NCBI GenBank assembly: GCA_039917655.1
Contig: JBDSJC010000239.1
Coordinates: 1 to 5,437 of the forward strand
Reading direction: 5' to 3'
DNA from: PNKC01 sp039917655
GTDB lineage: Bacteria; Chloroflexota; Dehalococcoidia; Tepidiformales; Tepidiformaceae
Length of the DNA stretch: 5,437 nt
Both the position numbers and the translations under genes were made by a program. The stretch's first letter is position 1, and the number at the start of each line of letters is the position of its first letter. Below the pieces are notes generated by a model, which made no database searches, was not told where the DNA came from, and worked only from the letters and a program-made list of their open reading frames with translations. Shown piece by piece: positions 1 through 5,437 of this stretch.

Positions 1-424
1 TGAAGTCGTTGTGCATGACGAGTTTGCCTTCAATCAGGTCGCCTTGATCGACGTACTTCTTTTCGCTCGTCGGGGCGTGGACGAGGACTGCATCAGCGTC
101 GCCCTTCTCCGCCATGGTGAGGGCGGCCCCGGTGCCGACGGCGATCACCTTAGTCTCGATGCCGGTCTGCTTCTGAAAGAGCGGCACGAGGACATCCAGC
201 AGGCCGCTATCCTGCGTGCTGGTGGTGGTCGCCAGGATCATCGACCCGCCGATCTTGGTCGGCGCCGCGCTGGGGGAGGGTGCGGCGGTGTTGGTTGCGG
301 CTGGCAGCGTGGAAGCCGGCTTTGCGCTATCCCCGCCGCAGGCAGCCAGGGCGAACGCGGCTGTGAGGAGGGCGAGGGCGGCGAAGCCGCCGCGGAGGAG
401 GTTGGCAAAGGTGTGTTTCGACAT
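1..424 (-). CDS. tupA: Tungstate ABC transporter substrate-binding lipoprotein TupA, 3' part beyond the window
   Basis: This is the extracytoplasmic binding component of a tungstate importer; it captures the oxyanion and hands it to the TupB permease and TupC ATPase. Only the first 141 residues are visible, because the frame stays open to position 1. Residues 1-28 form a lipoprotein signal: basic start, hydrophobic stretch at about 14-28, then lipobox LAAC with the lipidation cysteine at 29. Residues 30-60 are an Ala/Pro/Ser/Thr-rich tether. The binding domain begins near 61 with MILATTTSTQDSGLLDVLVP (62-81). The TTTS segment is the family's anion-binding signature, followed by IAVGTGAAL (94-102), DADAVLVHAP (109-118) and a VMHNDF segment (136-141), all in the order seen in TupA. 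The ATG at 424 was chosen because it gives a complete signal peptide. No clear Shine-Dalgarno precedes it, and the start codon lies in a small hairpin. A phosphate- or molybdate-binding relative is possible but fits the motifs less well. Confidence 0.88.
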   Translation of the reverse strand, partial: MSKHTFANLLRGGFAALALLTAAFALAACGGDSAKPASTLPAATNTAAPSPSAAPTKIGGSMILATTTSTQDSGLLDVLVPLFQKQTGIETKVIAVGTGAALTMAEKGDADAVLVHAPTSEKKYVDQGDLIEGKLVMHNDF

Positions 425-476
425 GCTCGGCGGAGCATAACGAAGAAGGCGCCGGCATGCCAGCGCGAGCATAACG
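423..476 (-). promoter_or_regulatory. Candidate control region of tupA: direct repeat plus start-codon hairpin
   Basis: On the minus strand the ten bases CGTTATGCTC occur twice, at 476-467 and 442-433, with starts 34 bases apart, close to three helical turns. The copy nearer the gene also forms the 5' arm of a perfect inverted repeat, ATGCTC-CGCC-GAGCAT (438-423), whose 3' arm includes the first two bases of the tupA start codon. Between the repeats lies the palindrome GGCATGCC (454-461). The spacing and position suit an operator or a translational control element. Which regulator binds, if any, cannot be told from the sequence. CGTTAT recalls half-sites of ModE-type oxyanion regulators, but this is only a resemblance. 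Confidence 0.35.
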
Positions 477-506
477 GCTTGTGCGGGCCTTCTCGCCGAT
501 CGCGCG

Positions 507-1301
507 CTATCGACCTTCGAACACCGGGTCGCGCTTCTCCATGAACGCTTTGCGCGCTTCGCGTCCGTCGGCGCTGCCGAAGGCTCGCCCGATGCTTGAG
601 ATTTCGAGCCTCAACTGCGCTTCTACGTCGATCGAGGTTGTCGCTTTGCCGACGGTGCGCTTCGTCAATCGGGCGGTGATCGGCGAGACCTGGGCGAGCT
701 GCTGGCAGTACTCCTGGAGCCGTGCCTCGAACTGGTCTGCCTCCACTACTTCGCCCACGATGCCGAGGCGGTACGCCTCATCAGCATCGACCGTGCGGTT
801 TTCGAGGAGGAAACGCATGGTTTGTTCGTAGCCGATGAGCTGCGACAGCGTCCATGTCATACCGCCGTCCGGGGAGCCGCCGATGCGCGGGTAGCCCGCG
901 AGGATGCGCGCACCGCGAGCCATGATGCGAATATCAGCCGCCAGCGCGAGCGAGAGTCCACCGCCCACGGCCACGCCGTTGATCCCCGCGACGATCGGCT
1001 TGTCGCAGCGTTGGCGGAAGGCAAGCGGGAACTGGCTGATCCAGCCCAGGTCGTCGAGGTAACGGGTCTGTTCGGTCAGCGGCGAGTAATCGCCGGCCCC
1101 CTTGAGGTCCAGGCCAGAGCAGAAGGCGCGGCCTTCGCCCGTCAGGGCGACGACCCAGACCGAGTCGTCCTTTGCTGCCTCCTCGACGGCGGCAACGATG
1201 CCCCAACCGAGTTCGAGGTTCAGCGAGTTCATGGACTCTGGGCGGTTGAGACGGATGGTGCGTACGCGCCCCTCATTCGAGATCTTCAGTACATCGGACA
1301 T
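507..1301 (-). CDS. Enoyl-CoA hydratase/isomerase (crotonase) family protein
   Basis: A cytoplasmic acyl-CoA enzyme of the crotonase fold, 264 residues, the usual family length. The oxyanion-hole segments are intact: GRAFCSGLDL at 57-66 and KPIVAGINGVAVGGG at 101-115. The C-terminal trimerisation helix ends in the family-typical DGREARKAFMEKRDPVFEGR (245-264). The two catalytic glutamates of true enoyl-CoA hydratases are absent: Ser117 replaces the one after the GGG motif, and the second lies in AGYPRIGGSPDGG, which carries no Glu. The aspartate of PDGG (Asp145) sits where PaaG-like isomerases carry a catalytic Asp, so an isomerase or another crotonase reaction is more likely than plain hydration. 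The ATG at 1301 fits the family N-terminus and has GGGAG eight bases upstream (1314-1310). An in-frame ATG at 1412 with a stronger site would add 37 residues of unrecognised sequence. The gene is co-directional with tupA, 82 bases away, and divergent from the transporter. Substrate is unknown. Confidence 0.9.
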   Translation of the reverse strand: MSDVLKISNEGRVRTIRLNRPESMNSLNLELGWGIVAAVEEAAKDDSVWVVALTGEGRAFCSGLDLKGAGDYSPLTEQTRYLDDLGWISQFPLAFRQRCDKPIVAGINGVAVGGGLSLALAADIRIMARGARILAGYPRIGGSPDGGMTWTLSQLIGYEQTMRFLLENRTVDADEAYRLGIVGEVVEADQFEARLQEYCQQLAQVSPITARLTKRTVGKATTSIDVEAQLRLEISSIGRAFGSADGREARKAFMEKRDPVFEGR

Positions 1302-1330
1302 TGCCTTTACTCCCGCGGGGTGTGCGGTCG

Positions 1331-1353
1331 AGTATACCGGGCCCCCGGCCGGT
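1331..1353 (-). promoter_or_regulatory. Candidate -10 box of the crotonase gene with an adjoining GC dyad
   Basis: The minus strand reads TATACT at 1336-1331, five of six matches to the sigma-70 type -10 consensus. It would start a transcript near 1324 with a leader of about 23 bases that contains the GGGAG ribosome-binding site of the ATG at 1301. No good -35 hexamer lies 16-18 bases upstream. Directly upstream, 1337-1348 is the inverted repeat CCGGG-CC-CCCGG, overlapped by ACCGG/CCGGT (1336-1353). This could be an operator, or simply GC-rich sequence. If this promoter is real, the longer form of the protein starting at 1412 would need another promoter. Confidence 0.35.
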
Positions 1354-1412
1354 CCGTGCGGAGACAGGTGCGGGACCACCACGATGCGTGAACCGCCGTT
1401 CCTTGTAATCAT

Positions 1413-1430
1413 GGCTCCACCTCCCCCTCT
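1413..1430 (-). promoter_or_regulatory. Strong ribosome-binding site ahead of an alternative crotonase start
   Basis: On the minus strand the purine-rich run AGAGGGGGAGGTGGAGCC leads straight into the ATG at 1412. GGAGGT (1424-1419) has a six-base spacer, which is near ideal and better than the site serving the ATG at 1301. The ATG at 1412 is in frame with the crotonase and open throughout, so it would give a 301-residue product. The added residues (MITRNGGSRIVVV and onward, rich in Pro and Gly) match no crotonase N-terminus I recognise. The site therefore either reflects a genuine extended form or is a chance purine run. Confidence 0.4.
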
Positions 1431-1484
1431 GGACCTCAACGTGCACACGGATTGCCCCTCACCAACCTGTTGCGGTCACGCCTG

Positions 1485-2816
1485 ATGGCGCAATCCGGTA
1501 ACGGGACGCCGACGTCTTCGGTCGCACCCGCGGCGTCGGTGTTGGCGGGCGCCTGGAAGCGGAACCTGGCGTTCATCTGGATTGGCGTCTTCGTAGGGCT
1601 GCTGGGCGCGAACTTCGTTTTCCCGTTCATCCCGTTTTACATCAAGGAGCTCGGGGTCTCGGATAAATCGCAGATCGCCTACTACACCGGGCTTTCGGGC
1701 AGCGTCACCGGACTCTCGCTGACGCTCACGGCGCCGCTCTGGGGTGGGCTCGCCGATCGCTACGGACGCCGCCCGATGTTCATCCGGGCGCTCGTCGGCG
1801 CCGGTATTCTGATCGCCTTCATGGGGATCGTGCAGGCGGTCTGGCAACTGATCCTGCTGCGTTTCCTGATGGGCGCCTTTGCCGGGACGATGGGTGCGGC
1901 GGCCGCGCTGGTGGCCGCCACCACGCCGCGGGAACGCGTCGGCTACGCCCTCGGCACGCTCCAGACCGGGCTGTTCACAGCGAACATGCTCGGGCCGGTG
2001 ATCGGCGGCATCGTGGCCGCCAACCTGGGGATCCGCGAATCGTTCATCTTCTGCGCGGCGCTCTATCTGATCGCTGCCGGACTCGTCTTCACCTTCGTCC
2101 ACGAACCGAAAGAGTCGATCGCCGTGCGGCCCGCGGACGGCGGAAAGGGGCGCGGAGGGAGCTTGCTCTCCAACCTCAAGACCGTCGTCTCGGAGCGCCA
2201 GATCCTCCTGATGATGGGGCTGCTCTTCGCCCTCTGGCTGAGCACGACATTCGTGCGCCCGGTGATGCCGATCAGCATCGACGACTTCGCCGAACACCCC
2301 TCCAGTGGTGAGGACCGCGTGACGCTCGCGCTGCCGTTCGGCAGGTTCGAACTGAGGGAGGAGGCAGCAACGGGCATACTGTTTGGCATCATTGGCCTGA
2401 CGAGTACGCTGGCCGCCCTGTCGGTGGCCCCGTTAGGGCAGCGCATCGGCTACAAGAACTGCGTCGCCGGGGCAGCCATCCTGACGGGTGTCCTGTATCT
2501 GCCAGTTGCCCTGGCCGGCAGCTTCGGCATGTTCTGTTTGTTGCTCGGTGCGGTGGGGCTTTTCCAGGGCGCTATGGTCCCCGGCACGAATGCGCTCATC
2601 GCCGCCAGCGCACCGGACGGCATGCAGGGCAGCGCCTTCGGGCTGGCGGCGAGCATGCAGTCGCTGGCGCTGTTGATCGGGCCCCTTGGTGGCGGCTTTG
2701 TCTCCGGGCTTGTGGGCATCGGCGCGGTCTACGTCGTGATTGGGGTGATCCTCATCGCCGCTTCGGTTGCGGCGTATGCGTTCATCCGGGAGCCGGAAGT
2801 GTTCGCCCGGGGCTGA
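1485..2816 (+). CDS. MFS transporter, drug:proton antiporter (DHA1)-like, 12 helices
   Basis: An inner-membrane secondary transporter of the major facilitator superfamily, probably proton-coupled efflux of a small hydrophobic compound or drug; the substrate is not evident. From the ATG at 1485 it has 443 residues. Helix 1 begins near residue 28 after a soluble Ser/Ala-rich tail. Motif A, GGLADRYGRR, is at 87-96 between helices 2 and 3. A motif-B-like arginine in LLRFLMGAFAG (Arg126) lies in helix 4, and the antiporter motif C appears as ANMLGPVIGG (166-175) in helix 5. A central cytoplasmic loop at about 206-237 precedes the second half, where GQRIGYK (318-324) is a decayed motif A. The segment 263-295 between helices 7 and 8 is longer than its counterpart in the first half. 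No Shine-Dalgarno precedes the ATG; an in-frame TTG at 1452 would add 11 residues and is equally unsupported. The gene diverges from the crotonase gene and is followed by the flippase-like gene on the same strand. Confidence 0.88.
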   Translation: MAQSGNGTPTSSVAPAASVLAGAWKRNLAFIWIGVFVGLLGANFVFPFIPFYIKELGVSDKSQIAYYTGLSGSVTGLSLTLTAPLWGGLADRYGRRPMFIRALVGAGILIAFMGIVQAVWQLILLRFLMGAFAGTMGAAAALVAATTPRERVGYALGTLQTGLFTANMLGPVIGGIVAANLGIRESFIFCAALYLIAAGLVFTFVHEPKESIAVRPADGGKGRGGSLLSNLKTVVSERQILLMMGLLFALWLSTTFVRPVMPISIDDFAEHPSSGEDRVTLALPFGRFELREEAATGILFGIIGLTSTLAALSVAPLGQRIGYKNCVAGAAILTGVLYLPVALAGSFGMFCLLLGAVGLFQGAMVPGTNALIAASAPDGMQGSAFGLAASMQSLALLIGPLGGGFVSGLVGIGAVYVVIGVILIAASVAAYAFIREPEVFARG

Positions 2817-2928
2817 TTCACGATTCTGCCTGCCCACTGCCGGCGTGCCGTCGTGCTGCCTGGCGGGCGGGTGGTTTGTGCCTGGGCCAGGGCCTCCGCT
2901 CCCGGGCGGCAGCGGCTCGAATGGTGCT

Positions 2929-2997
2929 ATGACTCTCGTGACGAATCGATCGGTGGCAATGGCTAAGCGTAAGATCGCCCTCGGAGGTGGCGCATGA
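2929..2997 (+). CDS. Possible 22-residue leader ORF overlapping the flippase-like gene
   Basis: This short frame, ATG to TGA, would encode MTLVTNRSVAMAKRKIALGG plus two more residues. Its stop overlaps the next start codon as ATGA (2994-2997), the classical arrangement for translational coupling, and the strong ribosome-binding site of the downstream gene lies inside it. It has no evident ribosome-binding site of its own, and a second in-frame ATG is at 2959. The frame also continues open upstream as a shadow of the transporter's end, so it may be accidental. The rest of the 177-base gap (2817-2928) shows only short GC-rich inverted repeats such as CCTGG-G-CCAGG and no T-run that would mark a terminator. 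Confidence 0.2.
   Translation: MTLVTNRSVAMAKRKIALGGGA
2983..2988 (+). promoter_or_regulatory. Shine-Dalgarno of the flippase-like gene
   Basis: GGAGGT ends five bases before the ATG at 2994. It is the clearest ribosome-binding site on the plus strand of this window and fixes the start of the flippase-like gene. It contrasts with the neighbouring transporter, which has none. Confidence 0.8.
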
Positions 2998-4052
2998 CGG
3001 GCGGTCCGGGGGTTGAAGGGCCACCGAAGGGGCGGTTGCGGCGAATCGCCACCAATCGCTGGCTGATCCAGATCCTGATTGTCGGCCTGCTGCTCGGCGT
3101 GGCGGCGTGGCAGCTCGATTTCAAGGAGCTTGGCCGCGCGTTCGCGGAGGCTGAATACGGCTGGCTCTTCTTCGCGCTGGCGGTCTACACCGGCTCGCGC
3201 GCTGTGCATGCCTGGGAGTGGCAGATCACGCTAACGAAAGTTGGGAGAGCGCCTTTCTTCGGGCTCTTCGGCGCCACACTCATCGGCACCCTGGTGAATG
3301 CGGTGGTGCCAGCGGCCGCGGGCGATGTAGTGAAGATCCAGATCGTGGCGAATCGCTACGGCCTGCCGCGTGGGGGACTGATCGCCGGCCGAGGCGCCGA
3401 GGCGGTGGTCAATGCGCTGATCATGGTGGTCTTCATCATCGTCAGCTTCACGCTGCCAGGCGCTGGCTTCGAATCCAGGAACGTGCTCTGGTTGCTTGCC
3501 GCGGGGACGATCCTGGTGTTCGCCGCGGCCGTCTTCGTCAGCCATCGGCTCCCAGAGGCCGCGCCACGGTGGAGCGCGCTGGCGCGCCTCCCCCGGAGGC
3601 TGCGTGGCGGGATCGAGAGCCACTGGCCGCGCTTCCGGGAAGGCCTCGAAGTGATGCGCAGGCCAAAGCTGCTCGCCCTTGGGATCGCGCTGAACCTCAT
3701 CGGTTGGGGTGTCGATATCCTCATCTTCTGGGCCTTCGGCCGGGCTTTCAATCTACAGCTGCCGCTCGCCGCCTTCGTCTCGGTTACCGTGGTCGTGGCG
3801 ATCATCACAACATTTCCGATTACCTTCGGAAATGTCGGCACGTACGAACTGGCGCTGCTCAGCGCGCTTTCGCTGTACGACATACCGGCCCACGATGCGC
3901 TCGCCTACGCCGTCGGCTGTCATCTCTTCAGCACGGTCTTCAACGTCGGGCTGGGGGCGATTGCCATGTGGTGCATGGGCATGCAGCCGGGCGACGTGTT
4001 CCGGTTGCGTGGTCCCGCCGCGAAACGGGCAAAGGCTCCGGCGGCGCCGTAG
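2994..4052 (+). CDS. Lysylphosphatidylglycerol synthase TM region / UPF0104 family flippase-like membrane protein
   Basis: An integral membrane protein of 352 residues with about eight hydrophobic segments, near 24-40, 56-76, 86-108, 131-154, 164-183, 225-249, 256-276 and 302-329. It matches the membrane domain that, in MprF, flips lysylphosphatidylglycerol. Here the domain stands alone with no aminoacyltransferase domain, as in the many stand-alone members (UPF0104, AglD-like) linked to lipid or lipid-linked glycan transport. Family signatures visible are NAVVPAAAGDVVK (102-114) and PITFGNVGTYELALL (275-289), corresponding to the conserved P..xG..G.xE element near the C-terminal half. The N-terminus (1-22) is basic and probably cytoplasmic, and the tail is Ala/Pro/Lys-rich. 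The start is set by GGAGGT at 2983-2988. It follows the transporter gene by 177 bases on the same strand and may be cotranscribed. Family membership is firm; the lipid substrate and direction of movement are unknown. Confidence 0.87.
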   Translation: MTGGPGVEGPPKGRLRRIATNRWLIQILIVGLLLGVAAWQLDFKELGRAFAEAEYGWLFFALAVYTGSRAVHAWEWQITLTKVGRAPFFGLFGATLIGTLVNAVVPAAAGDVVKIQIVANRYGLPRGGLIAGRGAEAVVNALIMVVFIIVSFTLPGAGFESRNVLWLLAAGTILVFAAAVFVSHRLPEAAPRWSALARLPRRLRGGIESHWPRFREGLEVMRRPKLLALGIALNLIGWGVDILIFWAFGRAFNLQLPLAAFVSVTVVVAIITTFPITFGNVGTYELALLSALSLYDIPAHDALAYAVGCHLFSTVFNVGLGAIAMWCMGMQPGDVFRLRGPAAKRAKAPAAP

Positions 4053-4121
4053 AGCGCAAATCTCCGGACGTTAGAAGGCTGCCACGGCATCTTGCGGAGG
4101 GGCTCACAAGCCACGCCAACG

Positions 4122-4154
4122 GCGATGAGATACGCCTTGGGCGTGCCTCATCGC
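4122..4154. terminator. Hairpin between convergent genes, likely bidirectional terminator
   Basis: GCGATGAG (4122-4129) pairs perfectly with CTCATCGC (4147-4154). After one mismatch the stem continues through TACGCC/GGCGTG, including one G-T pair, and closes on a three-base loop at 4137-4139. The total is about 14 pairs in 33 bases, the strongest fold I can see in the window. It lies 70 bases after the flippase-like stop and about 125 bases after the peptidase stop, where transcripts from both strands meet. No T-run follows on either strand, so it is not a canonical intrinsic terminator; it may stop transcription weakly or protect 3' ends. Apart from it, 4053-4278 holds no gene that I can support. 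Confidence 0.55.
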
Positions 4155-4278
4155 AGCGTCGCTGAATGTCGTCGTTGATGATTGTCGTCCGGGCAACGAG
4201 CGGCCCGCTTCTCGGTTCTCTAACACCTGGCAACTGGTGATCAGCACCGGACAGCGATCGTTACCTTATTGGTGTTCC

Positions 4279-5437
4279 TCATTGGCTGACCATGCGGCGG
4301 ACGATTTCGTACATCAGCTCGCACCCCATCTGAAGGTTCTCGACTGTCAGAAACTCGTTGTTGCCGTGGAAGCCGGCGCGCTCTTCCGGGCTGAGCAAGC
4401 AGGGGATAAAGCCGTAGGCCGGGATGCCGCGTTCGCGCAGGAAGCGGTTGTCCGTGCCCCCGACGGTCATGCCCGGTACCACCACGGCGTCTTCCATCGC
4501 CTCATTCACGACCGACTGGATCGTCTGGAAGAGTTCGGTGTCCCAGGGCACAGGTTGCGGCTCGCCCTGGTCGGGGGAGTAGAGGGCCACCTCGATGCGC
4601 TCGTCGGCAATCCGCTCCTTCACCTGGCGAATCCAATCGCCCTTGGTCTGGCCGGGTAGCAGGCGGCAGTCGATGACGGCTTCGCTTTTTGCCGGGATGA
4701 CGTTCGCCTTGATGCCCGCGTCCAGCATGGTGATGTTGAGGGTGTTGATGAACATCGCAAGGAACTCGGGGCCGCGGCGAATGCGCTCTTCGAGCAAAGC
4801 CCGGTCCTCCAGGCCAGGTAGCAGACCGGCGTCCGAGAGGCGCTGAATGTAGGCCGTGGTGTCTGGCGTGAAAGTCAGCTCGCGCTCCCAATCGGCCAGC
4901 CGGTTGAGCGCCTTGATCAGGTGCACGGCGGAGTTGTCGTAGTGCGGGCGGCTGGCGTGTCCGGGCGTGCCAACAGCAGTGAGCCTCAACCAGCAAATGT
5001 CCTTTTCGTTCGTGGCGACGGTGAAGAGCTTGGCGTCCTGGCCGCCAAAACGGCTGCTGCCGCCACCGCCCTCGCTCAGTTCGAATTCGACGTCCACGAC
5101 ATCCGGGCGGTGTTCGCAGAGCCAGACCATGCCGTACTCGCTGCCTGCTTCTTCATCTGGCACGGCGCAGAAGACGACATCGCGAGCGAGGGCGACGTGC
5201 TGGCGCTTGAGGAGGAGGACGGCGATGAGCTGCATGACGCCGCAACCCTTCATATCGACGGCGCCGCGGCCGTAGACGCGGCCATCTTTGAGCACGCCTT
5301 CGAAGGCCGGCATCTCCCAGTACCGGGGCTCTACAGGGACGACGTCCGTGTGGTTGCAGAGCATTAGCGGACGTTTCGAGCCGTCACCACGGAGGCGCGC
5401 GACGAGCACCTCGCGGTTCGGGGCTGTCTCGATGTAT
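4279..5437 (-). CDS. M20 family metallopeptidase (ArgE/DapE/ACY1/CPG2 group), N-terminus beyond the window
   Basis: A probable cytoplasmic zinc-dependent hydrolase that cleaves amide bonds of N-acylated amino acids or short peptides. The last 385 residues are visible; the frame is open at position 5437, so perhaps 50-90 residues are missing. The GTG at 5409 is an internal valine, not a start. In visible numbering, metal ligands and catalytic residues appear in family order: His29 in NHTDVVP, bridging Asp61 in GRGAVDMKG, the general-base and metal-binding pair Glu95-Glu96 in DEEAGSEYG, a further acidic ligand Glu122 in LSEGGG, and the terminal His357 in FHGNNE. The dimerisation (lid) domain spans roughly 153-270 with GTPGHASRPHYDNSA (156-170) and NVIPAKSEAVIDCRLLPG (245-262). 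GGTDNRFL (326-333) and YGFIP follow. All key residues are present, so the enzyme looks active. It converges on the flippase-like gene across a 226-base gap. The exact substrate cannot be read from the motifs. Confidence 0.93.
   Translation of the reverse strand, partial: YIETAPNREVLVARLRGDGSKRPLMLCNHTDVVPVEPRYWEMPAFEGVLKDGRVYGRGAVDMKGCGVMQLIAVLLLKRQHVALARDVVFCAVPDEEAGSEYGMVWLCEHRPDVVDVEFELSEGGGGSSRFGGQDAKLFTVATNEKDICWLRLTAVGTPGHASRPHYDNSAVHLIKALNRLADWERELTFTPDTTAYIQRLSDAGLLPGLEDRALLEERIRRGPEFLAMFINTLNITMLDAGIKANVIPAKSEAVIDCRLLPGQTKGDWIRQVKERIADERIEVALYSPDQGEPQPVPWDTELFQTIQSVVNEAMEDAVVVPGMTVGGTDNRFLRERGIPAYGFIPCLLSPEERAGFHGNNEFLTVENLQMGCELMYEIVRRMVSQ

Noticed and set aside
11..544. A 177-codon plus-strand frame opposite tupA
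   Set aside because: The minus strand carries clear TupA motifs and a lipobox; the plus-strand product is Gly/Arg-rich low-complexity sequence.
1404..1409. TGTAAT as a -10 box for the transporter
   Set aside because: It matches five of six consensus bases, but no -35 element lies at a suitable distance and single hexamer matches are common; not enough to annotate.
1476..2297. A 273-codon minus-strand frame antisense to the transporter
   Set aside because: Its product is highly charged, full of Arg, Glu, Asp and His without motifs, which is the usual antisense reading of a membrane protein gene in GC-rich DNA.
2433..3209. A 258-codon minus-strand frame spanning the end of the transporter and the start of the flippase-like gene
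   Set aside because: It crosses two real genes on the other strand, has Pro/Arg-rich composition, and matches no known family.
3218..4165. A 315-codon plus-strand frame overlapping the flippase-like gene
   Set aside because: It is a +1 shadow of a well-supported membrane protein gene, has an Arg/His/Gly-rich composition with no recognisable domain, and is explained by high GC content.
4167..4189. TGTCGTC occurring twice in the convergent intergenic region
   Set aside because: A 7-base repeat in GC-rich DNA is expected by chance, and nothing nearby suggests a function.
4229..4258. CACC/GGTG/CACC short inverted repeats downstream of the peptidase stop
   Set aside because: The stems are only about four pairs with no T-run, too weak to call a terminator.
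4921..5367. A 148-codon plus-strand frame opposite the M20 peptidase
   Set aside because: It is antisense to a gene with all catalytic motifs in order; its Ala/Val/Asp-rich composition mirrors that gene's codons.

Overview
The window is GC-rich bacterial DNA carrying five protein-coding genes. The two genes at the edges are cut by the window ends. No rRNA, tRNA, CRISPR array, insertion sequence or phage gene was recognised. Long shadow frames and strong G/C at third codon positions fit a high-GC genome. The lipoprotein linker (rich in Ala, Pro, Ser and Thr after the lipobox), the mixture of strong and absent Shine-Dalgarno sites, and the gene families suggest a Chloroflexota-like or similar high-GC lineage. 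That assignment is a guess from style, not from a marker gene.

Layout. (1) Positions 1-424, minus strand: the N-terminal part of a TupA-type tungstate-binding lipoprotein, running off the left edge. (2) Positions 425-506: an 82-base gap with a 10-base direct repeat and a short hairpin that includes the tupA start codon. (3) Positions 507-1301, minus: an enoyl-CoA hydratase/isomerase (crotonase) family protein that lacks both classical hydratase glutamates. (4) Positions 1302-1484: a divergent intergenic region with a candidate -10 box, a GC dyad and a second, very strong ribosome-binding site that could give the crotonase a 37-residue N-terminal extension. (5) Positions 1485-2816, plus: a 12-helix major facilitator superfamily efflux-type transporter. 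(6) Positions 2817-2993: an intergenic stretch ending in a 22-codon ORF that overlaps the next start as ATGA. (7) Positions 2994-4052, plus: a stand-alone membrane protein of the lysylphosphatidylglycerol synthase transmembrane (flippase-like, UPF0104) family. (8) Positions 4053-4278: a convergent intergenic region with a strong hairpin, probably a terminator shared by both strands. (9) Positions 4279-5437, minus: most of an M20 family metallopeptidase, with its N-terminus beyond the right edge.

How the genes relate. The crotonase and tupA are co-directional but separated by a gap with its own candidate regulatory repeats, so tupA may have its own control. The transporter and the flippase-like protein are co-directional and could share a transcript across 177 bases. 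The peptidase converges on them. No common pathway links all five; the region reads mostly as ordinary chromosomal housekeeping and transport genes. The points most worth a second look are the tupA leader, the two possible starts and altered active site of the crotonase, and the small overlapping ORF ahead of the flippase gene.
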